From the NCBI GenBank assembly GCA_949948895.1, contig CATLHE010000003.1, positions 62,001 through 126,000 on the forward strand: DNA of 64,000 bases, in the 5' to 3' direction. The position numbers and the translations under genes are program-made. Numbering within the stretch: the stretch's first letter is position 1; each line of letters begins with the position of its first letter. Shown here piece after piece: positions 18,308 to 28,295 of this stretch. Source of the stretch: an uncultured Christensenella sp. GTDB lineage: Bacteria > Bacillota > Clostridia > Christensenellales > Pumilibacteraceae. The notes beneath the pieces are model-generated. The model had not been told where the DNA came from and searched no databases. It worked only from the letters and a program-made list of their open reading frames with translations.

Positions 18308-19078
18308 ATGAGTCTCAGATTATGCAGCTTCGCGTCGGGGTCAAAGGGTAACTGCTGTTACGTTTCCGACGGGAGCTCCGACATCGTGATAGATATGGGA
18401 ATAGCCGCTACGCGTGCCGAGCGGTATCTTTCGGCTATCGGCGCCGATCCCGACAAAATAAGCGTGCTGGTGACTCATTCGCATTCCGACCATATCGGCG
18501 GCGTGCGCGTGTTTTGCAAAAAGCACGCGGGCGCAAAACTGTACTGCCAAAAGGAAAGCGCGCGCGCCGTGCTGTCGCAGACGGGCGTAGAGCCCACCGT
18601 TATCGGACGTGAGTTCGAGGTCGACGGTATACGCGTCAACGCCATACCCGTGCCGCACGACGTTCCGTGTTTCGGGTACGTTGTAAGAAGCGGCAACCGA
18701 AGCGTCGCCGTAGTTACCGACCTCGGTGAGGTGCGTAGCGGACTTCTCGGCGGCATAAGCGAGTGCGATCTCGTAATGCTCGAATCCAATCACGACATAG
18801 TTAGGCTTAAAAACAATACGGCGTATTCGCCGCAGTTAAAGGCGAGGATAGCGTCCGGTAACGGGCATTTATCCAACGCCGCTTGCGCGGAGGCGTGCGC
18901 ATACCTTGCCGATCACGGCGTGCGGAACTTTGTGCTGGCGCACCTTTCGGAAGACAATAACGACGCAGCGTGCGCGATAGACGCGGTAAACGCGGGACTG
19001 TTTGCCGCAGGCGTTCGCGACGCGCGAGTAGTGGCGGCTTTGCAGGATAAGCCGACCGGATTGTTTGAAATATGCTGA
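18308..19078 (+). CDS. walJ: MBL-fold exonuclease-like protein WalJ/YycJ
   Basis: CSFASGSKGNCCYVSDG...ILVTHSHSDHIGGVRVF, LESNHD. Confidence 0.88.
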   Translation: MSLRLCSFASGSKGNCCYVSDGSSDIVIDMGIAATRAERYLSAIGADPDKISVLVTHSHSDHIGGVRVFCKKHAGAKLYCQKESARAVLSQTGVEPTVIGREFEVDGIRVNAIPVPHDVPCFGYVVRSGNRSVAVVTDLGEVRSGLLGGISECDLVMLESNHDIVRLKNNTAYSPQLKARIASGNGHLSNAACAEACAYLADHGVRNFVLAHLSEDNNDAACAIDAVNAGLFAAGVRDARVVAALQDKPTGLFEIC

Positions 19079-20151
19079 AAAATTCCAAGAACTTACTTTC
19101 ATACGACTACAACGGCGCGACCTCGTTTTATCTCGGCTCGATCATCGTGACGCTGTTGATACAGGCGGCGGGCGGAGTAGTCTCGTCCGCTTTGGTAAAG
19201 ACTTATCCGAACGTCGCGTCCAACGGCGATTTCAATACGGCGTTTATGATAGCCGTACAGCTCGCTAACTTGGCGTTCATTTATTTTTATACCAAGATAA
19301 AGCGGTACAAGTTCGATTTTACTTTTGTTTTTCGCGACGGCGACGGAAAGGGCATAACGCCCGCCGTGATAATCGTGCCCGTATTTGCCGCGCTGTTTCT
19401 CATGATATGCATGTATCTTCCCACCGTTTGGTTCGGGGAGCTCGTGAGAGTAATGGGCGTGCCCGAAGGGTACGGCAATATCGAACTCGTTACGCCGTCG
19501 TCCGTCGCCATGATAGTAATAGCGTCGGTACTTCTCGCGCCCATGTTCGAAGAGACTATTTATCGCGGGGTATTGCTCCACGGTCTAATGCGCGAAAAGA
19601 CGGCGTTAAGAGCTGTCATGCTCTCGGCGCTCGCGTTCATGCTCATGCACATGAACCCTATACAGGTCGTGTTTCAGTTCGCGCTCGGAGCAGTCGGCGG
19701 GTTTATTGCGGTAAAGTCCAAAAGACTGCTGCCGTCCGTCGTTCTCCACGCAACGGCAAACGCGCTCGCGCTCGTCATGCAAATGACGCCGCTTGCGGGG
19801 TATTTGGCGGCGTTTGTCGCTTGGAATATGTCGCACCCCGTCGCTGCTGCGTTTATCACATTGGGACTGTTCGCGGCTGCGGGCGGAGTTTTGTTCGTAA
19901 TGATAAAGTGCGCGTTTACGCATGAAAAATTGAGTCTCCGTTTCGGTCGCAAAAACTCTGCGGATGCGAAAGGTGAGTTAAGCGCCGAGAATAATGCGGC
20001 GGGCGATGACGTGAAAACTTCCGATACGATAACGGAGAGCGAGGTCAGGCGCAAGATAGCGCGCTCCAACGGCACGTTCAAGTATTGGATCGCCGCGGGG
20101 ATATGCGTAGTCATGCTGATAGTGAATTTCGTGACGGCGGTGCTGTCATGA
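19072..20151 (+). CDS. CPBP family intramembrane metalloprotease
   Basis: LAPMFEETIYRGVLLHGL (EExxxR), LMHMNP, VVLHATANAL. Confidence 0.88.
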   Translation: MLKNSKNLLSYDYNGATSFYLGSIIVTLLIQAAGGVVSSALVKTYPNVASNGDFNTAFMIAVQLANLAFIYFYTKIKRYKFDFTFVFRDGDGKGITPAVIIVPVFAALFLMICMYLPTVWFGELVRVMGVPEGYGNIELVTPSSVAMIVIASVLLAPMFEETIYRGVLLHGLMREKTALRAVMLSALAFMLMHMNPIQVVFQFALGAVGGFIAVKSKRLLPSVVLHATANALALVMQMTPLAGYLAAFVAWNMSHPVAAAFITLGLFAAAGGVLFVMIKCAFTHEKLSLRFGRKNSADAKGELSAENNAAGDDVKTSDTITESEVRRKIARSNGTFKYWIAAGICVVMLIVNFVTAVLS

Positions 20152-20183
20152 CGATATACGAGGGGTCGTTTTCGGTGCGATAA

Positions 20184-21290
20184 ATGGAAGAATTGACGGG
20201 CATAAAACGCGATTACAGAGCGGTATCGTTCGCGCTTATATCCGCGGTGGTCGGCGTCATACTGATGCGGCTGTTGGTGAACTTGGTGCGTATTCCCGTA
20301 GAGGGCTACGGCGGCGAGCTTTTGGGCGACGCGCTGTTTTCGCTGCCTGTTCAGCTTTTGTTCTTTCTCGTCGTGCCATTCCTCATATACAAGCTGTACG
20401 GACGGCGGACGGTAAAGGGCGTTTTCGAATACAGTTCGATAGGTAAGTTTAAACCGTATTATCTTCTCGCACTGCCCGTAGGCTTTTGCGTGTGGATAAT
20501 AACCATCGGCGTATCGTCGGCGTGGTCGGCGTTTTTGGATCTGACGGGGTATAATTACGTATCGGGCGCGGCGCCCATGCCCGCCGAGTTCAACTTTGGA
20601 TTTTTTATAGCCGAAGTGTTGATGACGGCATTGCTTCCCGCCGTGTGCGAAGAGTTTTGCATGCGAGGCGGACTTTTGACGACGGCGCGGTCTGTATTCA
20701 AAACGGTCGGGTGCGTCGTGTTTTGCGGCGTGGCGTTCGGGCTGTTCCATCAAAACGTTAGGCAGGTGTTTTACACCATGCTGTTCGGCGCGTTCGCGGC
20801 GTTTTTGACTATCAAGCTCAAAAGCATTTATCCCGCGATGCTTGTGCACTTCGCCAATAATTTTTGCAGTGTGTTTTTCGATTATGCCGACACTTACGAC
20901 TTTGCGGTGGGCGGCGGACTGTACGACATGATAAACGATCTTTCCGCCAACAGGGCTTGGGCGCTCGCGCTTGCGTTTCTCGCTGTCATGGTCGTGGGCG
21001 GCGGACTTACGTTTATAATGCTGTACTTGCGCGAGCGGCGCGTCGTCGCCAAAAAGACGGAAGTCATAAAGGACAGCGCGTTCGACGCGACAAATAAGCG
21101 CGTAGTATTGATGGGTGAGTTCGACGAGCAAAAGATCAAAGACCTCGAAATGGAAAAGGAAGTATACGGCGCGGGCTACGAGGAAGTAAAAGATAAGCCG
21201 TCGCTGCGCGATATGTCCATAGTCATAGCTCTCGGCGTCGTCACGCTATTGACTACGGTCTTCACTTACGTATGGGGGTTTTTCTATTGA
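20184..21290 (+). CDS. CPBP family intramembrane metalloprotease (second paralogue)
   Basis: LLPAVCEEFCMRGGLL, GLFHQNVRQ, MLVHFANNF. Confidence 0.86.
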   Translation: MEELTGIKRDYRAVSFALISAVVGVILMRLLVNLVRIPVEGYGGELLGDALFSLPVQLLFFLVVPFLIYKLYGRRTVKGVFEYSSIGKFKPYYLLALPVGFCVWIITIGVSSAWSAFLDLTGYNYVSGAAPMPAEFNFGFFIAEVLMTALLPAVCEEFCMRGGLLTTARSVFKTVGCVVFCGVAFGLFHQNVRQVFYTMLFGAFAAFLTIKLKSIYPAMLVHFANNFCSVFFDYADTYDFAVGGGLYDMINDLSANRAWALALAFLAVMVVGGGLTFIMLYLRERRVVAKKTEVIKDSAFDATNKRVVLMGEFDEQKIKDLEMEKEVYGAGYEEVKDKPSLRDMSIVIALGVVTLLTTVFTYVWGFFY

Positions 21291-21727
21291 AAAAGATACG
21301 TATAGTCTGCGTCGGCAAACTCAATAAACAGTTTTGCCGCGACGGTTGCGACGAGTATTTAAAGCGTTTAAAACCGTTTTACGACGTTACGGTGACGGAG
21401 ATCCCCGAACAGCCGACGGTAAAGCGTGAGGGCGAGGAGATAATAAAGCGGCTCGGCGCGGGCGACAACGTGCTTCTCGATATCGGCGGCGAACAAGTCT
21501 CGTCGGAAGGGTTTTCCAAGATACTCTACGACGGACATACAAGAGCCGACTGCGTTACGTACATCATAGGCGGCGCGTCGGGCGTGGACGGCGCGGTGCG
21601 CGCGCTGTGCAGAAAACGCGTGTCGTTCGGCGCGGTCACGTACCCGCATCAGATAGCTAGGCTGTTGCTGTTTGAACAGCTTTACCGCGCGGCGACCATA
21701 CTCAACCGTTTGCCCTATCATAAATAG
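21272..21727 (+). CDS. rlmH: 23S rRNA (pseudouridine1915-N3)-methyltransferase
   Basis: YIIGGASGVDGAVR, TYPHQIARLLLFEQLYRAATILNRLPYHK. Confidence 0.95.
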   Translation: MGVFLLKKIRIVCVGKLNKQFCRDGCDEYLKRLKPFYDVTVTEIPEQPTVKREGEEIIKRLGAGDNVLLDIGGEQVSSEGFSKILYDGHTRADCVTYIIGGASGVDGAVRALCRKRVSFGAVTYPHQIARLLLFEQLYRAATILNRLPYHK

Positions 21728-21755
21728 TCTATCCGTCCGTTTCGCAGAATACACA

Positions 21756-22571
21756 ATGAGTATGTCGATAACGGAAAGGGTAAAGCAAGGACTTATCGCG
21801 AGCGGCGGCGAAGTGTTTGCCATTGGCAAGAGCGAATGCGGCAATGCGATCATGTGCGCGCACAAGGGCAATACGCGCGGCAGGCAGATAATAGTTACGG
21901 CGGCTATCCACGCGCGGGAATGTTATACCGCGCTCGTCGTTACGGAACAAGCCAAGGCGTTTATAGGCAAGAGCGGCGGCGCGTACTTCATACCGCTCGT
22001 CAATCCCGACGGCGCGCGGTTCTTCGAGAGCGGTGAGACGTTCGGTAAGAACATGTTGGCGCGAAACGCCGATAAGCGGTATCTGTGGAAAGCTAACGCC
22101 GACGGCGTGGATCTGAACGTCAATTTCGATGCGAATTGGGGCGGCGGAAAGAGCAATAAGCTGATCGCGGGCGCGTCCGATTATATAGGCGCGTATCCGC
22201 TTTGCGCCGCGGAGTCCCGCGCGCTTGCCGCGTTTACCGAGGCGGTAAGCCCTGCGGCGACGATAAGCTATCACTGCATGGGCGGCGAGCTGTATTGGGA
22301 ATACGGTCAGGACGGAAAAAGGCGCGAGCGCGACGGTATGTTCGCCGCTAAGATAGCCGAGCGGATAGGCGTCAAAAAGGTAGACGGGCATTTATTTTCG
22401 GCGGGCGGATATAAAGACTTTTGCGTGCAAAAGCTTGGTATCCCAGCCGTTACGGTCGAGCTTATAGATTCGGGAAGCCATCCGTTTTTCGCGGACGCTT
22501 ATGCGCGGGATATCGAGCGGAACAAATTTCTTATAGACTATGCGCTCGATCTTCTCGACGATAAGGAGTAA
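21756..22571 (+). CDS. M14 family zinc carboxypeptidase
   Basis: VTAAIHARECYTALV, PLVNPDGARFFESG, VDLNVNFDANWGGG, AVTVELIDSGSHPF. Confidence 0.85.
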   Translation: MSMSITERVKQGLIASGGEVFAIGKSECGNAIMCAHKGNTRGRQIIVTAAIHARECYTALVVTEQAKAFIGKSGGAYFIPLVNPDGARFFESGETFGKNMLARNADKRYLWKANADGVDLNVNFDANWGGGKSNKLIAGASDYIGAYPLCAAESRALAAFTEAVSPAATISYHCMGGELYWEYGQDGKRRERDGMFAAKIAERIGVKKVDGHLFSAGGYKDFCVQKLGIPAVTVELIDSGSHPFFADAYARDIERNKFLIDYALDLLDDKE

Positions 22572-22573
22572 CT

Positions 22574-23074
22574 ATGGATAAAACAGTCAATAATTCAAAT
22601 GCAAAAAACGATATCGCGGCGCGCGACGAGCGATTTATGCGCGCGGCGATCGACGCGTTGGCGCTGTGCCCCAAAGAGGAAGTGCCCGTCGCCGCCGTCA
22701 TAGTGTCGGGCGACGAGATAGTCAGCGTGGGAACAAACAGGCGCAATACCGATTTCGATCCGACCGCACATGCCGAGGTGGTGGCGATGCGCGACGCCGC
22801 GGCAAAGCTCGGGCGGTGGAATCTGAGCGGGCTGGAGCTTTTCGTAACGTTGGAGCCTTGCGCCATGTGCGCGGGGGCGATAGTGTATTCGCGGATATCA
22901 AGGGTCGTGTACGGCGCCAAGGACTTGCGCTACGGCGCGTGCGGCAGCGCGATAAACGTAGCGTGCTGCGACAAGCTCAACCACAGAGCGGAGCTTGTCG
23001 GCGGGGTTTTGGAAGAAGAGTGCCTCGCACCCATACAGGCGTTTTTTAAAGCGCGGCGCGCGCCCAAAGATTAA
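22574..23074 (+). CDS. tadA: tRNA-specific adenosine deaminase
   Basis: HAEVVAMRDAAAKLGRWNLSGLELFVTLEPCAMCAGAIVYSRI. Confidence 0.95.
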   Translation: MDKTVNNSNAKNDIAARDERFMRAAIDALALCPKEEVPVAAVIVSGDEIVSVGTNRRNTDFDPTAHAEVVAMRDAAAKLGRWNLSGLELFVTLEPCAMCAGAIVYSRISRVVYGAKDLRYGACGSAINVACCDKLNHRAELVGGVLEEECLAPIQAFFKARRAPKD

Positions 23075-23176
23075 AACGGCATTAAAGTTGCATTAAACAT
23101 TGCGCTACCTCGCGTTTTGACGTTGACAAAAGCTCGGGCGTCGGGATATAATCGAACGGCAGAGGAGATAAGACTC

Positions 23177-23473
23177 ATGATAGTAGGAAGACTGCTCAAT
23201 AAGATAATAAATATATTCACCGGGCTGTTTGCCATAACCACGCTCATACTCATGCTCGTGTGGTATATAAATCACGCGTTCGGCGGGTTTCTGCCCGCGT
23301 CCGCGCTCGAAACGGTGGAGCGGCTTCGCAATTATTTCACGCTCGGCACTATATTCTGCGCCGGTATCGAGTTCACGCTTAAACGCAATATCGTGTTTGC
23401 CGCCGTGTTCGCGTGCATAGTCGTAGCCGTCGCCGTGTTTATGATATATTCCGATTTCGCAGTAGTCGGTTGA
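23177..23473 (+). CDS. Small two/three-TM hypothetical membrane protein
   Basis: TTGACA-17-TATAAT promoter and AGAGGAGAT SD before ATG. Confidence 0.65.
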   Translation: MIVGRLLNKIINIFTGLFAITTLILMLVWYINHAFGGFLPASALETVERLRNYFTLGTIFCAGIEFTLKRNIVFAAVFACIVVAVAVFMIYSDFAVVG

Positions 23474-23478
23474 AAAAC

Positions 23479-23502
23479 AAAAACGCCGTAAGGCGTTTTT
23501 TT
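23479..23502. terminator. Terminator
   Basis: AAAAACGCCgtaAGGCGTTTTTTT. Confidence 0.8.
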
Positions 23503-23526
23503 GTCGGTGTTAATTTATACGGAATC

Positions 23527-24789
23527 TTAAACCCGCGATTTTGCGGCTTCGTTCACGAACATATCGCACGCTCTGTCGATATCGCCTGCGCCCATGAAGA
23601 TGATCGCTTTTTCCTCGAATATTTTGCACGCCTCGATAATCTCTTCAAACGTGTCGAAGCAAAATACGCTTTTGCGGTTTTCTGCGATCTTGCGTCCAAG
23701 CGTGTGAGAGGTCGTGCCCGTCGGTTTTTCGCGCGCCGCGAATATGGGCGCGAGCGCGACGGTGTCGGCTGTGGAGAGCGCGGCGACAAACTCATCCATC
23801 ATGGCTTCGGTGCGCGAGTACGTGTGCGGTTGGAATACCACGGCGACCGACGGGAACATTTCGCGCGCGGCGGAGATCGTCGCGGATATCTCGGCGGGGT
23901 GGTGCGCGTAATCGCAGTAGACTTCTTTGCCGAAAGCGCTGCCTTTGTACTCGAAGCGCCGCGGCAGTCCTTTGAAGTTTTCTATGGCTTTTGCCGCTTC
24001 ATGCTCGTCTATACCGAGCATGCTTGCCGCGGCGATAGCCGCCAAAGCGTTGTACACGTTGTGCGCGCCGGGCACTTTAAGGTCGACTGCAAACTCGGTG
24101 TTTGCGTGCTTGTATACAAAAGCGCGCTTACCGTTCTTGGCGGTGATGTTTTTCGCGCGGAAATCGTTGTGCGCGCCCAGTCCGAAAGTCAGTCTGTTTT
24201 TGCCGAGCTTGGCGGCGTATTTGTCGTCGCCGTTTACGAGCGACGTTTTCGACAGCGCGCAAAATTCGGCGTACGCTTTTGTAAGCTCGCTTTTGGTGCG
24301 GTAAAAATCGGGGTGGTCGTAGCCCACGTTGAGCACTATGCCGAGCGACGGGCGCAGTCGCAAAAAACTGCCGCGGTACTCGCAGGCTTCGGTAATAAAC
24401 AGACCGCGTTCGCCTATAGTCGAGCAGTCTCTTACGCCTATATGTACGGTGGGCACGCGCGCTTTGCACGCCGCGCCGAGCATTGCCGTGGCGGTGCTTT
24501 TGCCGTGACAGCCCGCTACGGCTACGACCTTTTCGTAGGCTTTGGACAGCTCGCCGAGGTATGCCGCGCGCTCTATCGCGGGAATGCCAAGCTCGCGCGC
24601 TCTTACAAGCTCGCAGTTGTCGTCGGGCATGGCGTTGGTGTATACGACAAGTTCCGCATGCTCGACGGCGGTCTTATCGTGTCCGGTGGTGGCGGCGTCC
24701 GAGCCCGTTACAAAGTGCCCGTAGCTTTCGGTAAGCTCGGCGAGGGCGCGCATGGAAACGCCGTTTATGCCGATAAAATGAATATTCAT
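23527..24789 (-). CDS. murC: UDP-N-acetylmuramate--L-alanine ligase
   Basis: IHFIGINGVSMRALAEL, VAGCHGKSTATAML, YCDYAHHPAEI, FQPHTYSRT. Confidence 0.94.
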   Translation of the reverse strand: MNIHFIGINGVSMRALAELTESYGHFVTGSDAATTGHDKTAVEHAELVVYTNAMPDDNCELVRARELGIPAIERAAYLGELSKAYEKVVAVAGCHGKSTATAMLGAACKARVPTVHIGVRDCSTIGERGLFITEACEYRGSFLRLRPSLGIVLNVGYDHPDFYRTKSELTKAYAEFCALSKTSLVNGDDKYAAKLGKNRLTFGLGAHNDFRAKNITAKNGKRAFVYKHANTEFAVDLKVPGAHNVYNALAAIAAASMLGIDEHEAAKAIENFKGLPRRFEYKGSAFGKEVYCDYAHHPAEISATISAAREMFPSVAVVFQPHTYSRTEAMMDEFVAALSTADTVALAPIFAAREKPTGTTSHTLGRKIAENRKSVFCFDTFEEIIEACKIFEEKAIIFMGAGDIDRACDMFVNEAAKSRV

Positions 24790-24901
24790 GTTACCTTGTT
24801 ATGCGCGGGCGGCGTAAGGCGTGCCAAAAATGCGGGCAAAAAGCGGGCTTTGGCGGCGTTTCGATTTTTTGCGAATATTGTCGGAAAATAAATAAAAACT
24901 A

Positions 24902-24930
24902 TTGATTTTCGGCGAAGTATATGATACAAT
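24902..24930 (+). promoter_or_regulatory. Promoter of spoVG
   Basis: TTGATT-17-TACAAT, SD AAAGGAGGGG. Confidence 0.75.
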
Positions 24931-24965
24931 CAATATGTAAAAATCTGTAAAGGAGGGGAAGTTCA

Positions 24966-25250
24966 GTGCAAATCACCGAGGTAAGACTGCGTCTGGTAAA
25001 AGATACGGGACGGCTCAAAGCCACCGCGTCCGTTACGTTCGACGAAAGTTTCGTAGTGCATGATCTCCGCATTGTCGAAAGCGACGACGGATTGTTCATA
25101 GCAATGCCGAACAAACGGCTCAATAACGGCGAGTACCGCGATATAGCGCACCCGATAAACAACGAAGTGCGCGACTATATAGCGAGCACCGTTATCGCCA
25201 AATATAAAGAAGAAGTCGCACGCGCCTCAACGCCGCCGACGACGGAGTAG
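24966..25250 (+). CDS. spoVG: Septation/sporulation regulator SpoVG (GTG start)
   Basis: QITEVRLRLVKDTGRLKATASVTFDESFVVHDLRIVESDDGLFIAMPNKR. Confidence 0.96.
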   Translation: MQITEVRLRLVKDTGRLKATASVTFDESFVVHDLRIVESDDGLFIAMPNKRLNNGEYRDIAHPINNEVRDYIASTVIAKYKEEVARASTPPTTE

Positions 25251-25325
25251 CCAACGGATAAGCCGGTGATTTTCCCCCTCGCTCATTACTATCAATTGCA
25301 CGCACCGACTTGTTCGAACAACCGA

Positions 25326-25357
25326 CAAAAAAGGGTTTGCCGAACGGCGCCCTTTTT
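25326..25357. terminator. Terminator
   Basis: AAAAAAGGGttTGCCGaacGGCGCCCTTTTTT. Confidence 0.75.
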
Positions 25358-25536
25358 TCATGCGGATTTATCGGGTCAATGCGTGTGTAGCGTTACCGCA
25401 TAATAGTGCGAACATTATTGTGCGCGGCGTATTTTATGCGCGGGTTTTATAAAAAGCCGCGATAAAATATGCAAAAACGCTTGCATACCGCGTTTTCGTG
25501 TGCTATAATGTACAAGCTAATCAGAGAGGTTTTACC

Positions 25537-25827
25537 ATGTCGTTTTTATCAGTTGCGGGTTGGATATCCGACTCGTTCCCGATCATAAGAATAGTTATTA
25601 TCTCGCTCATGGTGGCGATAGGGCTTGCGATCATAGTCATCATAATGTTCCAGCCGTCGTCGACTTCGGGTATGGGCGCGCTCACGGGACAGCGCGACAC
25701 CTTTTATGCCAAAGATAAGTCCAAGTCGCTGGAATCGGTCATGAAAAAACTTACAGTGATCTTGGGCAGTATAGAGGGCGTGCTCGCGATCCTTTTCTTC
25801 GTGACGTTGCTTATCTACCGCGCGTAA
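25537..25827 (+). CDS. secG: Preprotein translocase subunit SecG
   Basis: Two TM helices, QPSSTSGMGALTGQRDTFY; promoter TTGCAT-17-TATAAT. Confidence 0.9.
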   Translation: MSFLSVAGWISDSFPIIRIVIISLMVAIGLAIIVIIMFQPSSTSGMGALTGQRDTFYAKDKSKSLESVMKKLTVILGSIEGVLAILFFVTLLIYRA

Positions 25828-25839
25828 TTGTGGTAATCC

Positions 25840-25866
25840 ATGGGCTGATATTTCAGCCCATTTTTT
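25840..25866 (+). terminator. Terminator after secG
   Basis: ATGGGCTGatatttCAGCCCATTTTTT. Confidence 0.85.
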
Positions 25867-25894
25867 ATTCTCGGCGGCGCACTCATCGCGTGAT

Positions 25895-25973
25895 GCGAAC
25901 TACGTGCTTGCGCGCACGCAGTCATGTAGGTGGTTCTACACTCCTGCGTGCGCGCCGCGCCTGTTGTTCGCCT
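25895..25973. repeat. Palindromic intergenic repeat (REP/BIME-like), copy 1
   Basis: GCGAACTACGTGCTTGCGCGCACGCA...TGCGTGCGCGCCGCGCCTGTTGTTCGCCT. Confidence 0.75.
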
Positions 25974-26082
25974 GACGCGCGATTGCGCCGCCGAGGCGTG
26001 ACGGTTTTTGCGTATCGCGCGCACTGACTGCTCTCGAAAAGGCGAGAGTATATCGAATCATTTATTAGGAAAATTAAATATT

Positions 26083-28143
26083 ATGAGCAATAAAAAACAA
26101 CGAAAAGCCGCGCGTAAAGGCGGCAACAACGTATCGCGTAAGAATAAAGATCTTGCGCGCGCGGGTAGGTCGCACCGCAAGTCGGCGGCGGATAAACGCG
26201 CGAGAGTGCGGTCGTTATCCGACAAAGCGCCCGTGCGCTCTAACGGACGTAAGCTGCAAGAGGTCACGGGCGTGCTCGACTGCAAAGGCGACAGGTTCGG
26301 GTTTGTCGCGTGCGAGGGCGGTGACGTTTTCATATCCGGTCGGAATCTTTTGGGCGCGCGGCACGGCGATACCGTGACCGCCGCGATCACGAGCGATCAT
26401 AAAGGCAGAGACGGCGAGAGAAAGCGAGAGGGGCGCGTTTTGGATATTGTCGAGCGCAATCCGCTCAATATCGTCGCGACCGTCGAGTTTGACGATAAAG
26501 AGTTCGTAGCCGTGCCCGACGACAGGCGGTACGGCGAAAGACTGCCCGTCGTGTCTCTCGGCGGCGCGAGCGAACACGACAAGGTAATCATCAAGATATT
26601 GCCGCAAGAAGGCGGCGACAGCGCGGAAGTGCTGTCCGTGCTCGGCAGGTTTGACGAGATAGGTATGGACGTTTTGAGCGTTATTGTCGCGCACAATCTG
26701 CGCACTGAGTTTCCGCAGGACGTACTTGACGAGGCGGACGCGTTCTCCGACGTTATCGACGAAGCGGAAGCCACGGCGCCGTATCGCAGGGATTTTCGCG
26801 ATACCGTTCTGTTTACCATAGACGGCAGCGACAGCAAGGACTTTGACGACGCGGTGTCGCTTGCGCGCACCGAAAACGGCTATCGTTTGGGCGTGTATAT
26901 CGCGGACGTTGCGGAATACGTGAGACCTAAGTCCGCTCTCGACAGAGAGGCGTACGAGCGCGGCACGAGCGTTTATCTTGCCGACCGCGTACTGCCAATG
27001 CTCCCCGAAAAATTGTCTAACGGACTGTGCTCGCTCAACGAGGGCGAGGACAGGCTCGCTTTGTGCGTGCTTATCGACCTCGACGCGCGCGGCGACGTCA
27101 AAAAGTACGACGTGTGCGAGGGCGTTATACGCTCGCACGCGCGGCTCACTTATGCGGGCGTTCAGGCGATGCTCGACGGCGACGAGAAGCTCAGGAAAAA
27201 GTATGCGGATATAGCGGACACTCTCGACCTTATGAAAGAGCTCGCCGTAAAGCGTATCAAAAAACGCCGAGCGCGCGGCTCGGTCGAGTTTAAACTGACG
27301 GAAACCGAGATTGAGTTCGACGCGGTCGGGCACGTGACCGACATAAAAAAGCGTCCCGCGCTCATGTCGATGAAGATAATAGAAGAGTTCATGATACTCG
27401 CAAACTGCGCCGTTGCGGAAAAATTCGACGCGCTCAAGATCCCGTTCGTGTTCCGCGTGCACGACGCGCCGTCGCCCGAAAAACTGTCGGCGCTCAACGA
27501 CTACTTGGAGTCGGCGGGCATAAAGCTTTTTTGTTCGCTCACGCCCGAGCCGAGAGAAGTGGCGGCGCTTCTCGAAAAGGCGGAAGAGAGCTATCCCGAC
27601 GTGTGCGGCGCTATATCGCGCGTTGCGCTCCGCTCGATGGCAAAAGCCAAGTACGAGCCCAAAGACAACGGGCATTTCGGGCTTGCCGAAAAGCATTACT
27701 GTCACTTTACTTCGCCCATACGTCGCTATCCCGATCTTGTCATACACCGCATGATAAAAGCGTACCTGAGGGGCGGCGCGGCGGCGACCAAAAAATACCG
27801 CAACTTTGTAGAGGCGGCGGCGGAGCGCAGTTCCAAGACCGAGCGCACGGCGCAGGAATGCGAGCGCAAAGTGGACGACCTTAAAAAAGCCGAATACATG
27901 TCACACAGGATAGGCGAGAAGTTTACGGGCGTGATAAGCTCCGTCACGGAATTCGGGTTTTTTGTGGAACTCGAAAACTCGGCGGAGGGGTTAGTTCGCA
28001 TATCGTCGCTCCCGCCCGCGGCGGCGTTCGATCAAAAGCGCTTTACCATATCGTGCGGCATGAAACAGTATCGGCTTGGCGATACTGTGAATATAACCGT
28101 GGAAAAGGTCGAGGGCGACAGGATCGACTTTGCCTTGGCGTAA
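26083..28143 (+). CDS. rnr: Ribonuclease R
   Basis: TIDGSDSKDFDDAVSL, YIADVAEYV, FTSPIRRYPDLVIHRM, C-terminal S1 domain. Confidence 0.95.
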   Translation: MSNKKQRKAARKGGNNVSRKNKDLARAGRSHRKSAADKRARVRSLSDKAPVRSNGRKLQEVTGVLDCKGDRFGFVACEGGDVFISGRNLLGARHGDTVTAAITSDHKGRDGERKREGRVLDIVERNPLNIVATVEFDDKEFVAVPDDRRYGERLPVVSLGGASEHDKVIIKILPQEGGDSAEVLSVLGRFDEIGMDVLSVIVAHNLRTEFPQDVLDEADAFSDVIDEAEATAPYRRDFRDTVLFTIDGSDSKDFDDAVSLARTENGYRLGVYIADVAEYVRPKSALDREAYERGTSVYLADRVLPMLPEKLSNGLCSLNEGEDRLALCVLIDLDARGDVKKYDVCEGVIRSHARLTYAGVQAMLDGDEKLRKKYADIADTLDLMKELAVKRIKKRRARGSVEFKLTETEIEFDAVGHVTDIKKRPALMSMKIIEEFMILANCAVAEKFDALKIPFVFRVHDAPSPEKLSALNDYLESAGIKLFCSLTPEPREVAALLEKAEESYPDVCGAISRVALRSMAKAKYEPKDNGHFGLAEKHYCHFTSPIRRYPDLVIHRMIKAYLRGGAAATKKYRNFVEAAAERSSKTERTAQECERKVDDLKKAEYMSHRIGEKFTGVISSVTEFGFFVELENSAEGLVRISSLPPAAAFDQKRFTISCGMKQYRLGDTVNITVEKVEGDRIDFALA

Positions 28144-28161
28144 AAATATGTAAGTAGAAAC

Positions 28162-28196
28162 AAAAACAAGCCGACTGTTGTTGCGCTTGTTTTTTT
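28162..28196. terminator. Terminator after rnr
   Basis: AAAAACAAGCcgactgttgttgcGCTTGTTTTTTT. Confidence 0.8.
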
Positions 28197-28260
28197 GTAC
28201 GCCATATTACGGGGCGGGAAAAAATCGATATGCGTCTAATAATTTAATCTGGTTAAAACC

Positions 28261-28289
28261 TTGCTTTTGCTCCCGATTGATGTTATACT
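28261..28289 (+). promoter_or_regulatory. Promoter of structured RNA
   Basis: TTGCTT-17-TATACT, TSS predicted about 28296. Confidence 0.6.
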
Positions 28290-28295
28290 GTTCTT

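Noticed and set aside
19072-21290. Tandem CPBP proteases as a bacteriocin/immunity locus
   Set aside because: No leader peptide, LanC/radical SAM enzyme or dedicated ABC exporter adjacent; flanked by walJ and rlmH, so likely housekeeping membrane proteases.
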